A DNA stretch of 25,063 nucleotides from RGIG3102 sp964369915 (GTDB lineage: Bacteria > Bacillota > Clostridia > Oscillospirales > Ruminococcaceae), in contig CAYJGG010000023.1 of NCBI GenBank assembly GCA_964369915.1, positions 1 through 25,063 on the forward strand, given 5' to 3'. Positions 1-7,333 of this stretch are shown here, piece after piece (within the stretch, counting starts at the first letter, position 1; the number at the start of each line of letters is the position of its first letter). The notes below the pieces were generated by a model. It did no database searches and had not been told where the DNA came from. It was given only the letters and a program-made list of their open reading frames with translations. The position numbers and the translations under genes are program-made.

Positions 1-2
1 TA

Positions 3-290
3 GCTTATAAAGACCATGTTAGTGAAATAGTTAATATTTCAGATAGTGAGCGTGATTTATTTTTTAAAGATGTAAACACTGTTGCAAAAGCATTACATAA
101 AGCATTTTCGCCACAAAAAATCAATTACGGCGCTTATGGCGATACTGGTTGCCATTTACATTTTCATTTAGTGCCAAAATACACAGACGGATTTGAATGG
201 GCAACAACTTTTGAAATGAATCCAGCAAAAACATATTTAAGCGAAGAAGAATATACGCAAATTATAAAAGAAATTAAAGCAGCGCTTTAA
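3..290 (+). CDS. HIT-family nucleotide-binding protein (5' end missing)
   Basis: The window opens inside this gene; about 95 codons remain, ending in TAA at 288-290. The visible part contains the histidine-triad signature HLHFHLVPKY, in which the middle histidine is the nucleophile in HIT hydrolases that cleave nucleoside phosphoramidates and dinucleotides. Just before it is YGDTGCH, and the C-terminal tail is the short helical end usual for the family. A strong rho-independent terminator follows at once, so this is the last gene of its transcript. The family call is secure; the substrate cannot be told from sequence, and the start lies upstream of the window. Confidence 0.9.
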   Translation, partial: AYKDHVSEIVNISDSERDLFFKDVNTVAKALHKAFSPQKINYGAYGDTGCHLHFHLVPKYTDGFEWATTFEMNPAKTYLSEEEYTQIIKEIKAAL

Positions 291-295
291 TTATT

Positions 296-330
296 AAAAA
301 AATGATGGATTTTATCCATCATTTTTTATT
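296..330 (+). terminator. Rho-independent terminator after the HIT gene
   Basis: Perfect 10-bp stem AATGATGGAT (301-310) / ATCCATCATT (314-323) with a 3-nt loop, extended by flanking A and T runs and followed by a T tract. It ends the HIT transcript before the next promoter. Confidence 0.9.
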
Positions 331-349
331 TTTAAAAAGAATTAACTCA

Positions 350-378
350 TTGTTTAAAAATATAAAATATGGTATAAT
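350..378 (+). promoter_or_regulatory. Sigma-A-type promoter for the flavoprotein-cmk-plsC operon
   Basis: TTGTTT at 350-355 and TATAAT at 373-378 are separated by 17 nt, and the extended -10 dinucleotide TG lies at 370-371. It sits between the preceding terminator and the GTG start at 425, giving a leader of about 40 nt. Confidence 0.8.
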
Positions 379-424
379 ATAAGGTGAGATAAAAATAATA
401 TGCAAAAAGGAAGGCTGAATTTAA

Positions 425-1648
425 GTGGATATAATAATTATAGGAGCTGGAGCATCTGGTCTGTTTTGTGCTGGTTTTTTAGCTGAAAACGGACACAATG
501 TTAAAATAATAGAGCATGAAGATAAAACAGCGAAAAAACTACTGATAACAGGTAAAGGTAGATGCAACTTAACAAATGATAGCGATGAAGAAACAATTTT
601 AAGAAATGTTAGAAGTAACTCAAAATTTTTATACTCTGCTATATATCAATATCCACCATATATGGTTATGGAGAAATTTAAAGAGCTTGGTGTTCCTTTA
701 AAAACTGAAAGAGGAAGAAGGGTTTTTCCGGTTTCGGATAAAGCTTTAGATATAAAAATTGCCCTTGAAAAACATTCAAATAAAGCAAAAATTATTTATG
801 ATGAAGTTAAAGAGTTAATCATTAAAGATGAGAAAGTTATCGGAGTTAAAATTAAAAACGATAAAAAATTATATGCGGATAAAGTTATAGTTGCAACAGG
901 TGGTATGTCTTATAAAAACACAGGTAGCACTGGCGATGGATATAAATTTGCAAAACAAGCAGGACATACTATAATTAAGCCAACTGCAAGTTTAGTTCCT
1001 TTAGTTGAAGATGGAAACACCTGCCAAAAAATGATGGGGTTATCTTTAAAAAATGTTAATCTGTCAATAGTTTATAAAAACAAAAAAGTGTTTTCAGAGC
1101 AAGGTGAAATGATGTTTTCTCATTTTGGACTAACGGGGCCTTTAGTTTTAAGTGCATCTTGCCATATTAAAGATGATAAAATAAAAGAACATAAAGCAGT
1201 TATAGATTTAAAACCAGCTCTAAGCGAAGAAGTTTTATATAAAAGAGTGAGCGAAGATTTTGAAATATTCGCTTCTAAAAAAGCAATTTCATCATTAGAT
1301 AAACTACTTCCCAAATCAATGATACCAGTTGTTTTAGATTTTTGGGGAATTGATAAGGAAAAAACTATTAATCAAATAACAAAAGAGGAAAGATTAAATT
1401 TAGTTAAATTATTAAAGAATTTCACTATAAATTTAAAATCAAAATACAAACTTGATATAGCAGTTATAACAGCAGGTGGCGTTTCAACAAAAGAGATTAA
1501 TCCTAGTAATATGCAATCTAAAATAAAAGAAAATCTTTATTTTATAGGTGAGGTTATCGATGTTGATGCCTATACAGGCGGGTATAATTTGCAAATAGCA
1601 TTTTCAACAGCTTATCTTGCGGCAAATTCAATAAACAATAATTATTAA
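425..1648 (+). CDS. HI0933/YhiN-family FAD-dependent oxidoreductase
   Basis: A 407-residue flavoprotein of the HI0933-like family (related entries carry names such as BaiN or aminoacetone oxidase family). The N terminus has the dinucleotide-binding Rossmann motif GAGASG (residues 7-12) with an acidic E30 at the end of strand 2. The family hallmark GKGRCNLTN is at 43-51, NTGSTGDGY is in the middle, and the C-terminal flavin-contacting segment is GEVIDVDAYTGGYNLQ. Length is normal. The start is GTG at 425, with AAAAAGGAAGG at 404-414 as ribosome-binding site; the upstream ATG at 400 is out of frame. It is the first gene of an operon with cmk, 19 nt ahead of it. Clostridial genomes often place this gene beside cmk, plsC and ispH. 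Family assignment is firm; the physiological substrate is unknown. Confidence 0.9.
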   Translation: MDIIIIGAGASGLFCAGFLAENGHNVKIIEHEDKTAKKLLITGKGRCNLTNDSDEETILRNVRSNSKFLYSAIYQYPPYMVMEKFKELGVPLKTERGRRVFPVSDKALDIKIALEKHSNKAKIIYDEVKELIIKDEKVIGVKIKNDKKLYADKVIVATGGMSYKNTGSTGDGYKFAKQAGHTIIKPTASLVPLVEDGNTCQKMMGLSLKNVNLSIVYKNKKVFSEQGEMMFSHFGLTGPLVLSASCHIKDDKIKEHKAVIDLKPALSEEVLYKRVSEDFEIFASKKAISSLDKLLPKSMIPVVLDFWGIDKEKTINQITKEERLNLVKLLKNFTINLKSKYKLDIAVITAGGVSTKEINPSNMQSKIKENLYFIGEVIDVDAYTGGYNLQIAFSTAYLAANSINNNY

Positions 1649-1667
1649 AAATGGAAGGGTTTACAAC

Positions 1668-2339
1668 ATGAAATATCAAGTGGCTATAGATGGGCCAAGT
1701 GGCGCCGGCAAAAGTAGTATTGCTAAATTATTAGCTCAAAAGCTAGGGATAATCTATCTTGATACAGGAGCTTTATATCGCTCTATCGCTTTATATATGC
1801 TAGAAAATAATATAAATGTTGAAGATGAAAAACTAGTTTGTGAAAACTTAGATAATATCAATATAGATATTGAGTATATAAACGGTGCGCAAAAGGTTTT
1901 ATTAAATAAAAAAGATGTTTCAGAATTAATAAGAGAAAATAGAGTTTCCCTTGCAACTAGTAAGGTTTCGGCTTATAAAAAAGTTAGAGAATTTTTACTG
2001 GAAACTCAAAGAGAAATAGCAAATGAAAACAGCGTTTTAATGGATGGAAGAGATATTGGAACAGTTGTACTGCCTTGTGCCACTGTTAAAATCTTTATGG
2101 TAGCGAGCCCTGAAATAAGGGCAAAGCGAAGAATGTTAGAACTTTCAAACAAAGGAGAAAAAGTTGAGTTTTGTGATATATTAGAAGATATTAATAAAAG
2201 AGATTACAATGATATAAATAGAAAAGAAGCGCCTTTAAAAAAAGCTAGCGATGCCATTGAAGTGGTAACTGATGATTGCACAATAGATGAAGTTTTAGAA
2301 AAAATAATAGATATAATAAAAGAAAAAGCGGGGATTTAA
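1668..2339 (+). CDS. cmk: Cytidylate kinase
   Basis: Phosphorylates CMP and dCMP to the diphosphates with ATP, serving pyrimidine salvage and recycling CMP released by lipid synthesis. The 223-residue protein has the P-loop GPSGAGKSS at 9-17, LDTGALYR at 31-38, the CMP-recognition segment DGRDIGT at 126-132, the arginine-rich lid RAKRRMLEL near 151-159, and RDYNDINRKEAPLKKA later, all diagnostic of Cmk. Length is standard. The ATG follows GGAAGGG at 1652-1658. It is translated in series with the flavoprotein upstream and plsC, which begins 3 nt after the stop. The AT-rich codon use matches its neighbours. Confidence 0.97.
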   Translation: MKYQVAIDGPSGAGKSSIAKLLAQKLGIIYLDTGALYRSIALYMLENNINVEDEKLVCENLDNINIDIEYINGAQKVLLNKKDVSELIRENRVSLATSKVSAYKKVREFLLETQREIANENSVLMDGRDIGTVVLPCATVKIFMVASPEIRAKRRMLELSNKGEKVEFCDILEDINKRDYNDINRKEAPLKKASDAIEVVTDDCTIDEVLEKIIDIIKEKAGI

Positions 2340-2342
2340 AAA

Positions 2343-2975
2343 ATGATTTATATATTTATGTTAAGTTTAGTTTTAGTGGTGTTTAGAATTATTTATAATT
2401 TTAAACATAAAAATGCACATTATATAAGACAATATAAAACAAATGGAAGACCATACATACTATGCTCAAACCATTTAACAATAATTGATCCTATATTTAT
2501 GGTTATGCCTTATGGATATGGTAAAAAATTTGCAGTTATGGGCAAAGCAGAATTATTTAAAAATCCAATACTTGCTTGGTTTTTCTCTTCTTTAGGAGTT
2601 TTTCCAGTTGAAAGAGGGACAGGCGATAAAACAGCTATTAATAAAGCTATAAATGATATTAAATCAGGAAGAGGCATGCTTATTTTCCCAGAAGGAACGA
2701 GGGGTAAAAGTAATGAAATGCTAAAATTAAAATCTGGGATTTTTATGATAGCAGGAGAAACTGGTGCAGATATAATTCCTTGCAGAGTTATATACCCAAA
2801 TAAAGATAATAAAATACACTTTTTTCAAAAGGTTAGGGTGTGTTATGGAGAGCCACTTTTAGCCGAAGATTTACAGCTAACAACTGGCTCAAGAGAGACA
2901 ATAAGGCAATCAAAGGCAAAATTGGAAGAAAGTTTTGCACAAATATTAAAAGATTATCAAGAAAACCCATTTTAA
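2343..2975 (+). CDS. plsC: 1-acyl-sn-glycerol-3-phosphate acyltransferase
   Basis: Transfers an acyl chain to lysophosphatidic acid to make phosphatidic acid at the membrane. The 210-residue protein begins with a hydrophobic helix (residues about 2-18) that probably anchors it. The acyltransferase motif HX4D is seen as NHLTIID at 43-49, with H44 and D49 as the catalytic pair. Motif II lies around FPVERG (87-92), and the glycerol-phosphate-binding motif FPEGTR is at 115-120. It starts 3 nt after cmk, with GGGG in the last cmk codons as ribosome-binding site, so translation is likely coupled. No terminator follows; instead a new promoter starts just after its stop. Confidence 0.93.
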   Translation: MIYIFMLSLVLVVFRIIYNFKHKNAHYIRQYKTNGRPYILCSNHLTIIDPIFMVMPYGYGKKFAVMGKAELFKNPILAWFFSSLGVFPVERGTGDKTAINKAINDIKSGRGMLIFPEGTRGKSNEMLKLKSGIFMIAGETGADIIPCRVIYPNKDNKIHFFQKVRVCYGEPLLAEDLQLTTGSRETIRQSKAKLEESFAQILKDYQENPF

Positions 2976-2978
2976 GGC

Positions 2979-3007
2979 TTGAAATTAGTTAGAAATAGTA
3001 GTAGAAT
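2979..3007 (+). promoter_or_regulatory. Predicted promoter for the IspH-S1 gene
   Basis: TTGAAA (2979-2984) and TAGAAT (3002-3007) are spaced by 17 nt, each one mismatch from consensus. It lies immediately after the plsC stop and would give a transcript starting near 3014 with a leader of about 170 nt. Confidence 0.6.
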
Positions 3008-3011
3008 TAGT

Positions 3012-3186
3012 TAATACTGATTTTTAGTATTAAAAGCAATGTTATTTTATAAAAAAACTTAAAGCTGAAAAATAGATATTCAAACTGTGAGATTTACGCC
3101 CTTTATTATGAAGAATTAACAAAGGGTGGCATTTACTAAAGCTAAGTGGAAAACACAGTATGCGATAAGAGAGGGATGATTTATTA
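3012..3186 (+). promoter_or_regulatory. Structured 5' leader of the IspH-S1 gene, unclassified
   Basis: No gene fits here. A 7-bp hairpin TAATACT/AGTATTA (3012-3018 / 3026-3032) lies at the predicted transcript start. Further down, ACTGTG (3084-3089) pairs with CACAGT (3154-3159) and encloses a second stem CGCCCTTT (3097-3104) / AAAGGGTG (3121-3128, one G-U pair) with a 16-nt loop. The ribosome-binding site AGAGAGGG follows near 3168-3175. The nested pairing and unusual length for this window suggest a regulatory RNA, but it matches no riboswitch class that I recognise. Confidence 0.45.
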
Positions 3187-5154
3187 ATGAAAGTTACGCT
3201 TGCTAAAAGTGCTGGATTTTGCTTTGGTGTAAAAAGAGCGGTTGATATGACTTATGATTTAATAAATCAAGATAAAAATGTTGCAACTATCGGCCCTTTA
3301 ATTCACAACACTCAAGCTGTTGAAGATATGCAAAACAAGGGTGTTTTAATTTTAGAAAATTTAGAAATTCCACAAGATTATAATGCAGTTATAAGAAGTC
3401 ATGGAATAGAGAAAAATAGCTATGAAATTTTAAAGAAATATGGCGATCTTATCCATGATGCTACCTGCCCATATGTTAAAAAAATTCATAAATTAGTGCT
3501 TGATGTTAAAAAGGAAGACAGGGTGCTAATTATAGCCGGTGATGAAAAACATCCCGAAGTTATTGCCATAGCAAGCTACACCGATGGTGAAAAACATATT
3601 TTTAATGAGCCTGAAGAGTTAGAAAACTGGCTTTCTTATGGTCAAAATAACGAAAAACCATTAACTTTAGTGGCACAAACTACTTATATAATCAAAAAAT
3701 GGGAGAAAAACATAAATATTGTAAAAAAAGTATGTACAGATGCGAAAATATTTGATACAATATGTAGAGCGACGCATGAACGCCAAACAGAGGCACAAAT
3801 GCTAGCTAAAGAAAATGATATAATGATTGTTATCGGAGGAAAACATTCTTCGAACACTCAAAAGCTTGTTGAGGTTTGCAAAACACAAACAAAAACACTC
3901 AGCATTGAAACAGTTAAAGAACTCAGCGATGAGTTGTTTATAAATATACAAAATGTGGGCGTCACAGCAGGTGCAAGTACACCGACGTTCATAATTCAGG
4001 AGGTACTTAATAAGATGAGCGAAATCATTCGTGAAGACGGTATGAGCTTTGAAGAAATGCTTAATGAGTCTTATGCAAATCAGCCGAAGGTTTACAGAGG
4101 CGCAAAAATCAAAGGAGTTGTAACCAGTATTTCAACTAACGAAGTAACAGTTGATATAGGCACAAAACACACTGGGTTTGTGAAGCTTAGTGAACTAAGC
4201 GACGATCCAAGTGCTAAAGTGGAAGACTTGGTTAAGAAAGGTGACGAGCTTGATCTTATTGTGATAAAACCTAACGATCAAGAAGGTACAGTTGAACTGT
4301 CTAAAAAGCGTTATGACGCTATTGCAGGTCAAGATACAGTAATGAAAGCTGCTGAAACCGGAGAAATCTTAGTTGCAACAATTACAGAGGTTGTTAAAGG
4401 TGGTCTTGTGGCATTTGTTAGTGGTGCAAGAGTATTTATCCCAGCTTCACTTGCTGCAGATAAAAACGATAACCTTGAAACTCTAGTTAAAACAAAGCAA
4501 GAAATCAAAATTATCGAAGCTACAAGAGATGGCCAAAGAAGAAAAATCATTGGTTCAATTCGTGCAGTTAAAGATGCTTTAAACAGCGAAGTTAAAGAAA
4601 AATTATGGGCAGAAATCGAAGAAGGCAAAGTTTACCAAGGTACAGTTAAGAGTGTTACTCGCTACGGTGCATTCGTAGACATTGGCGGAGTAGATGGACT
4701 AGTTCATCTTTCAGAATTAACTTGGGAAAAAGTTAAGCATCCATCAGAAGTTGTTAAAGCTGGCGATGTTATCGAAGTATTTGTTAAATCATTTGATAAA
4801 GAAACAGATAAAATCAGCTTAGGACACAAAAAAGAATCAGATAACCCATGGGCAAAATTAGAAACAGAATTACCACTAGGTTCAATTTTTGAAGCGAAAA
4901 TCGTTTCATTAACTAAATTTGGTGCATTCGTTAAAGTTTTACCAGGTGTTGACGGTTTAGTTCATATTTCTGAAATTTCATACGATAGAGTTGAAGATCC
5001 AAACACTATCTTAAAAATCGGAGATGTTGTAACAGTTAAATTAATCGGTGTTGACTTAGAAGCAAAAAGAGTTTCACTTTCAATTAAGCAAACTCAAGAA
5101 GCTCCAGTTAAAGAAGAAGCTAGCGAAGAAGTTAGCGAAGAAACAGCTGAATAA
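3187..5154 (+). CDS. ispH: 4-hydroxy-3-methylbut-2-enyl diphosphate reductase fused to S1 RNA-binding domains
   Basis: A 655-residue two-part protein. Residues 1 to about 282 are IspH, the last enzyme of the MEP isoprenoid pathway, which makes IPP and DMAPP using a [4Fe-4S] cluster. The cluster cysteines are C12 (FCFGVKRA), C94 (DATCPYV) and C193 (TICRATHERQ); H40 (PLIHN), H122-P-E124 and the S221-S-N region are also present. Residues about 305-635 hold four S1 domains like those of ribosomal protein S1/YpfD; the third and fourth are closest to consensus (GAFVDIGGVDGLVHLSEL; GAFVKVLPGVDGLVHISEI). The tail is rich in glutamate. This fusion is known from Clostridia. Codon choice shifts at the junction towards ATC, TAC and CGT, suggesting higher expression of the S1 part, and an internal start site lies at 4015. 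It has its own promoter, leader and terminator. Confidence 0.95.
   Translation: MKVTLAKSAGFCFGVKRAVDMTYDLINQDKNVATIGPLIHNTQAVEDMQNKGVLILENLEIPQDYNAVIRSHGIEKNSYEILKKYGDLIHDATCPYVKKIHKLVLDVKKEDRVLIIAGDEKHPEVIAIASYTDGEKHIFNEPEELENWLSYGQNNEKPLTLVAQTTYIIKKWEKNINIVKKVCTDAKIFDTICRATHERQTEAQMLAKENDIMIVIGGKHSSNTQKLVEVCKTQTKTLSIETVKELSDELFINIQNVGVTAGASTPTFIIQEVLNKMSEIIREDGMSFEEMLNESYANQPKVYRGAKIKGVVTSISTNEVTVDIGTKHTGFVKLSELSDDPSAKVEDLVKKGDELDLIVIKPNDQEGTVELSKKRYDAIAGQDTVMKAAETGEILVATITEVVKGGLVAFVSGARVFIPASLAADKNDNLETLVKTKQEIKIIEATRDGQRRKIIGSIRAVKDALNSEVKEKLWAEIEEGKVYQGTVKSVTRYGAFVDIGGVDGLVHLSELTWEKVKHPSEVVKAGDVIEVFVKSFDKETDKISLGHKKESDNPWAKLETELPLGSIFEAKIVSLTKFGAFVKVLPGVDGLVHISEISYDRVEDPNTILKIGDVVTVKLIGVDLEAKRVSLSIKQTQEAPVKEEASEEVSEETAE
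3997..4017 (+). promoter_or_regulatory. Internal ribosome-binding site and ATG for a free S1 protein
   Basis: CAGGAGGTA at 3997-4005 is close to a perfect Shine-Dalgarno sequence. It is followed after about 10 nt by ATG at 4015, in frame as codon 277 of the fusion. Starting there would give a 379-residue protein with all four S1 domains and no IspH, close to the size of stand-alone Gram-positive S1 homologues. The spacing is slightly long. This is a prediction from sequence. Confidence 0.5.
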
Positions 5155-5163
5155 TAAAATAAT

Positions 5164-5194
5164 AAAGAACAGAGTGAAAGCTCTGTTCTTTTTT
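5164..5194 (+). terminator. Rho-independent terminator after the IspH-S1 gene
   Basis: Stem AAGAACAGAG (5165-5174) / CTCTGTTCTT (5181-5190) with a 6-nt loop and a run of T. It makes ispH-S1 a single-gene transcript. Confidence 0.93.
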
Positions 5195-5268
5195 ATTTGA
5201 AAAATATGGATAAATATAAAGATTAACATATGAAAATCAATATAAATCTTTATTTTTTTTATAGAATA

Positions 5269-5277
5269 TGATATAAT
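5269..5277 (+). promoter_or_regulatory. Extended -10 promoter before the IspD-IspF gene
   Basis: TGATATAAT gives an extended -10 element (TG at 5269-5270, TATAAT at 5272-5277), 35 nt before the ATG at 5312. No good -35 is visible at 17 nt (TTTATT), as is acceptable for extended -10 promoters. Confidence 0.55.
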
Positions 5278-5311
5278 AATTATTAACTATAAGTATTTTT
5301 AGGGGTAGATT

Positions 5312-6436
5312 ATGTATAAAGAAAAAAGAGTGGTTGCAGTTGTTTTAGCAGCTGGAAAAGGCACTAGGATTGGCTTTGATAAAATGCTATATAAAATAGA
5401 TGATATTTCTGTTGTTAAAAAATCAGTTTTAGCATTTAATGAGAATAAATATATTGATGAAATAATTGTTACGGCTAGTGAAAATATAAATGAAATATCA
5501 AAAGATTTACAGGATATAAAAAAACTTATAAAAATAATTAAAGGCGGAAAAACTAGGGCGGATTCTGTTAAAAATGCTTTAGAATTAGTTTCTAAAAATT
5601 CGCTAGTAGCTATTCATGATGGGGCAAGGCCTTTTGTAAGCGGTGAAATTATAAATAATGTTATAGAAGATGCGTTTATCTATAATGCTGCTATCCCTTG
5701 CGTTAAAGTTAAAGACACAATTAAATTTTCAAAAACCACATTTTGCGAAGATACGCCGAATAGAGATAATTTATATATAACTCAAACACCGCAAGTGTTT
5801 TGCACAAATTTATATAAAAAATTATTAAGCGAAAATAAAGATGTAAATTTTACAGACGATGCACAGCTTTTTGAAAATGCAAATATAAAAGTGAAGATAT
5901 CAAAAGGCAGTTATGAAAATTATAAAATAACAACAATTGATGATATAAGAAAAGAGAAAGCTATGAGAATTGGTCATGGATATGATGTTCATAAATTAGT
6001 TGAAAATAGAGATTTAATTATTGGTGGAATTAATATTCCTTATGAAAAAGGACTACTTGGGCATTCAGATGCAGATGTTTTAACTCATGTTATTATGGAT
6101 AGTATGCTAGGAGCATTAGCGCTAGGCGATATAGGAAAGCATTTTCCGGACACAGACGAAAAATTTAAAGGTGCAAATAGTATTGAATTACTAAAACATG
6201 TTGTGGAAATAATCGATGAACAAGGATATAAATTAGAAAATTTAGATGCAACGATAGTTGCGCAAAATCCAAAACTATCGCCATTTATTTTAAAAATGCG
6301 TGAAAACTTAGCAAAAGCGATGAATAGCGATATTAATAGAATATCAGTTAAAGCTACAACAGAAGAAAAACTAGGATTTACAGGCTCTGGCGAAGGAATT
6401 TCAGCACACTGTGTATGCCTATTAAAACAAAAATAA
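5312..6436 (+). CDS. ispDF: Bifunctional IspD-IspF: MEP cytidylyltransferase and MEcPP synthase
   Basis: One 374-residue chain carries two non-consecutive MEP-pathway steps. Residues 1 to about 215 are IspD, joining CTP and methylerythritol phosphate: AAGKGTRIG (13-21), KGGKTRADSV (77-86), HDGARP (102-107), ITQTPQVF and TDDAQLFE are recognisable. The usual PKQ after the glycine-rich loop reads DKM here, keeping only the lysine (K24). Residues 218 to 374 are IspF, which forms the cyclic diphosphate: GHGYDVH (221-227) and LTH (257-259) provide the metal ligands D225, H227 and H259, and GHSDADV (250-256), TTEEKLGFTGSGEG close the domain. The start follows AGGGG at 5301-5305. The stop is 9 nt from cdaA. 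Such fusions are best known in alpha- and epsilon-proteobacteria. Confidence 0.93.
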   Translation: MYKEKRVVAVVLAAGKGTRIGFDKMLYKIDDISVVKKSVLAFNENKYIDEIIVTASENINEISKDLQDIKKLIKIIKGGKTRADSVKNALELVSKNSLVAIHDGARPFVSGEIINNVIEDAFIYNAAIPCVKVKDTIKFSKTTFCEDTPNRDNLYITQTPQVFCTNLYKKLLSENKDVNFTDDAQLFENANIKVKISKGSYENYKITTIDDIRKEKAMRIGHGYDVHKLVENRDLIIGGINIPYEKGLLGHSDADVLTHVIMDSMLGALALGDIGKHFPDTDEKFKGANSIELLKHVVEIIDEQGYKLENLDATIVAQNPKLSPFILKMRENLAKAMNSDINRISVKATTEEKLGFTGSGEGISAHCVCLLKQK

Positions 6437-6445
6437 AGGGAAGGA

Positions 6446-7333
6446 ATGGATAACACAATGAATTTAGATAGCATTATAGTTTCCTTTTTTAGCATAGTAA
6501 ACACAATACAAATAACAGATATTATTGATATTTTAATAATGACTTTTATAATTTATAATGTGATTTTATTATTAAGAAACACGCGCACTTTGCAAGTTTT
6601 AAATGCGATATTGTTAGTTTTTGTTGTTTATGTTGTAGCCACTCAAGTGGGTTTAAAAAGTGTAAGCTTTATGATAACTAGCCTATCTCAAGTTTCGCTT
6701 TTAGTTATAGTGATTGTGTTTCAGGGCGAAATTAAAAGACTTATTGAAAGATTTGGCAGGACAAATGTTTTATCTTTAGCAGGTTTAAAAAGGAAAACAG
6801 CACAAGAAATTGAAATTGAAGATATGAAAAAAGCAGTTGCCTCTATCTGTGATGCGGCTCAAAAACTAAGCGATAACCGCGTTGGCGGGCTTATAGTTAT
6901 GGAGAAATTTTCAAATATAGATGAAGTTATAAAAACTGGTACAGTAATAAATGCCGATATCTCATCAGAAATTATAAACACTATTTTTTATAATGGAACG
7001 CCATTACATGATGGTGCCTTAATAATAAGTGATAAAAGAATAAACACTGCAGGCTGTGTGCTTCCTTTATCAGATAATTTAGAAATAAGTAAAGACATGG
7101 GAACAAGGCACAGAGCAGCCCTTGGTCTTTCAGAAAATTCAGATGCTGTTATTATAGTTATTTCAGAGGAAACTGGATATATATCTATTGCAAAAAATGG
7201 CGAATTAAAAAGAAGGCTTGATAAAAAATCTTTATATAGTATGCTTTCAAGAGATTTTGTGCAGCCTTTAGAAGATAGCTTTTCAAAACAGCAAAAAATA
7301 GAAACAAGGAGTAAATTGAATGCTGAAAAATAA
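6446..7333 (+). CDS. cdaA: Membrane-anchored diadenylate cyclase CdaA
   Basis: Makes c-di-AMP from two ATP; this messenger controls potassium and osmolyte balance and cell-wall homeostasis in Gram-positive bacteria. In the 295-residue protein, three hydrophobic helices fill residues about 23-95. The DAC domain follows, with the catalytic DGA in PLHDGALIIS (189-191) and the GTRHR motif at 219-223. AAAGGG at 6435-6440 is 5 nt from the chosen ATG; an in-frame ATG at 6458 (MNLDSI) is the alternative start. Its end overlaps cdaR by 14 nt, the standard clostridial and bacillar arrangement of cyclase and regulator. The usual third gene, glmM, is not in the window. Confidence 0.96.
   Translation: MDNTMNLDSIIVSFFSIVNTIQITDIIDILIMTFIIYNVILLLRNTRTLQVLNAILLVFVVYVVATQVGLKSVSFMITSLSQVSLLVIVIVFQGEIKRLIERFGRTNVLSLAGLKRKTAQEIEIEDMKKAVASICDAAQKLSDNRVGGLIVMEKFSNIDEVIKTGTVINADISSEIINTIFYNGTPLHDGALIISDKRINTAGCVLPLSDNLEISKDMGTRHRAALGLSENSDAVIIVISEETGYISIAKNGELKRRLDKKSLYSMLSRDFVQPLEDSFSKQQKIETRSKLNAEK

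Noticed and set aside
400..486. Upstream out-of-frame ATG opening a 28-codon frame before the flavoprotein
   Set aside because: No ribosome-binding site ahead of it; the good site at 404-414 serves the GTG at 425, and the peptide has no recognisable character.
3108..3119. Mini-ORF ATG AAG AAT TAA in the leader
   Set aside because: Three codons, no ribosome-binding site, and it lies in a hairpin loop.
3112..3136. T-box riboswitch core: AAAGGGTGGCA resembles the T-box consensus AGGGTGGNACCGCG
   Set aside because: The ACCGCG half is missing, there is no competing U-rich terminator, and the downstream gene is not a tRNA synthetase or amino-acid gene.
5963..6436. Internal start for a free IspF at codon 218 (ATG at 5963)
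   Set aside because: No convincing ribosome-binding site precedes it, in contrast to the internal site in the ispH fusion gene.
6085..6504. Minus-strand open frame of about 139 codons
   Set aside because: Lies entirely across ispF and the start of cdaA, both strongly supported on the + strand; it is a reading-frame shadow. Other minus-strand frames are rejected likewise.
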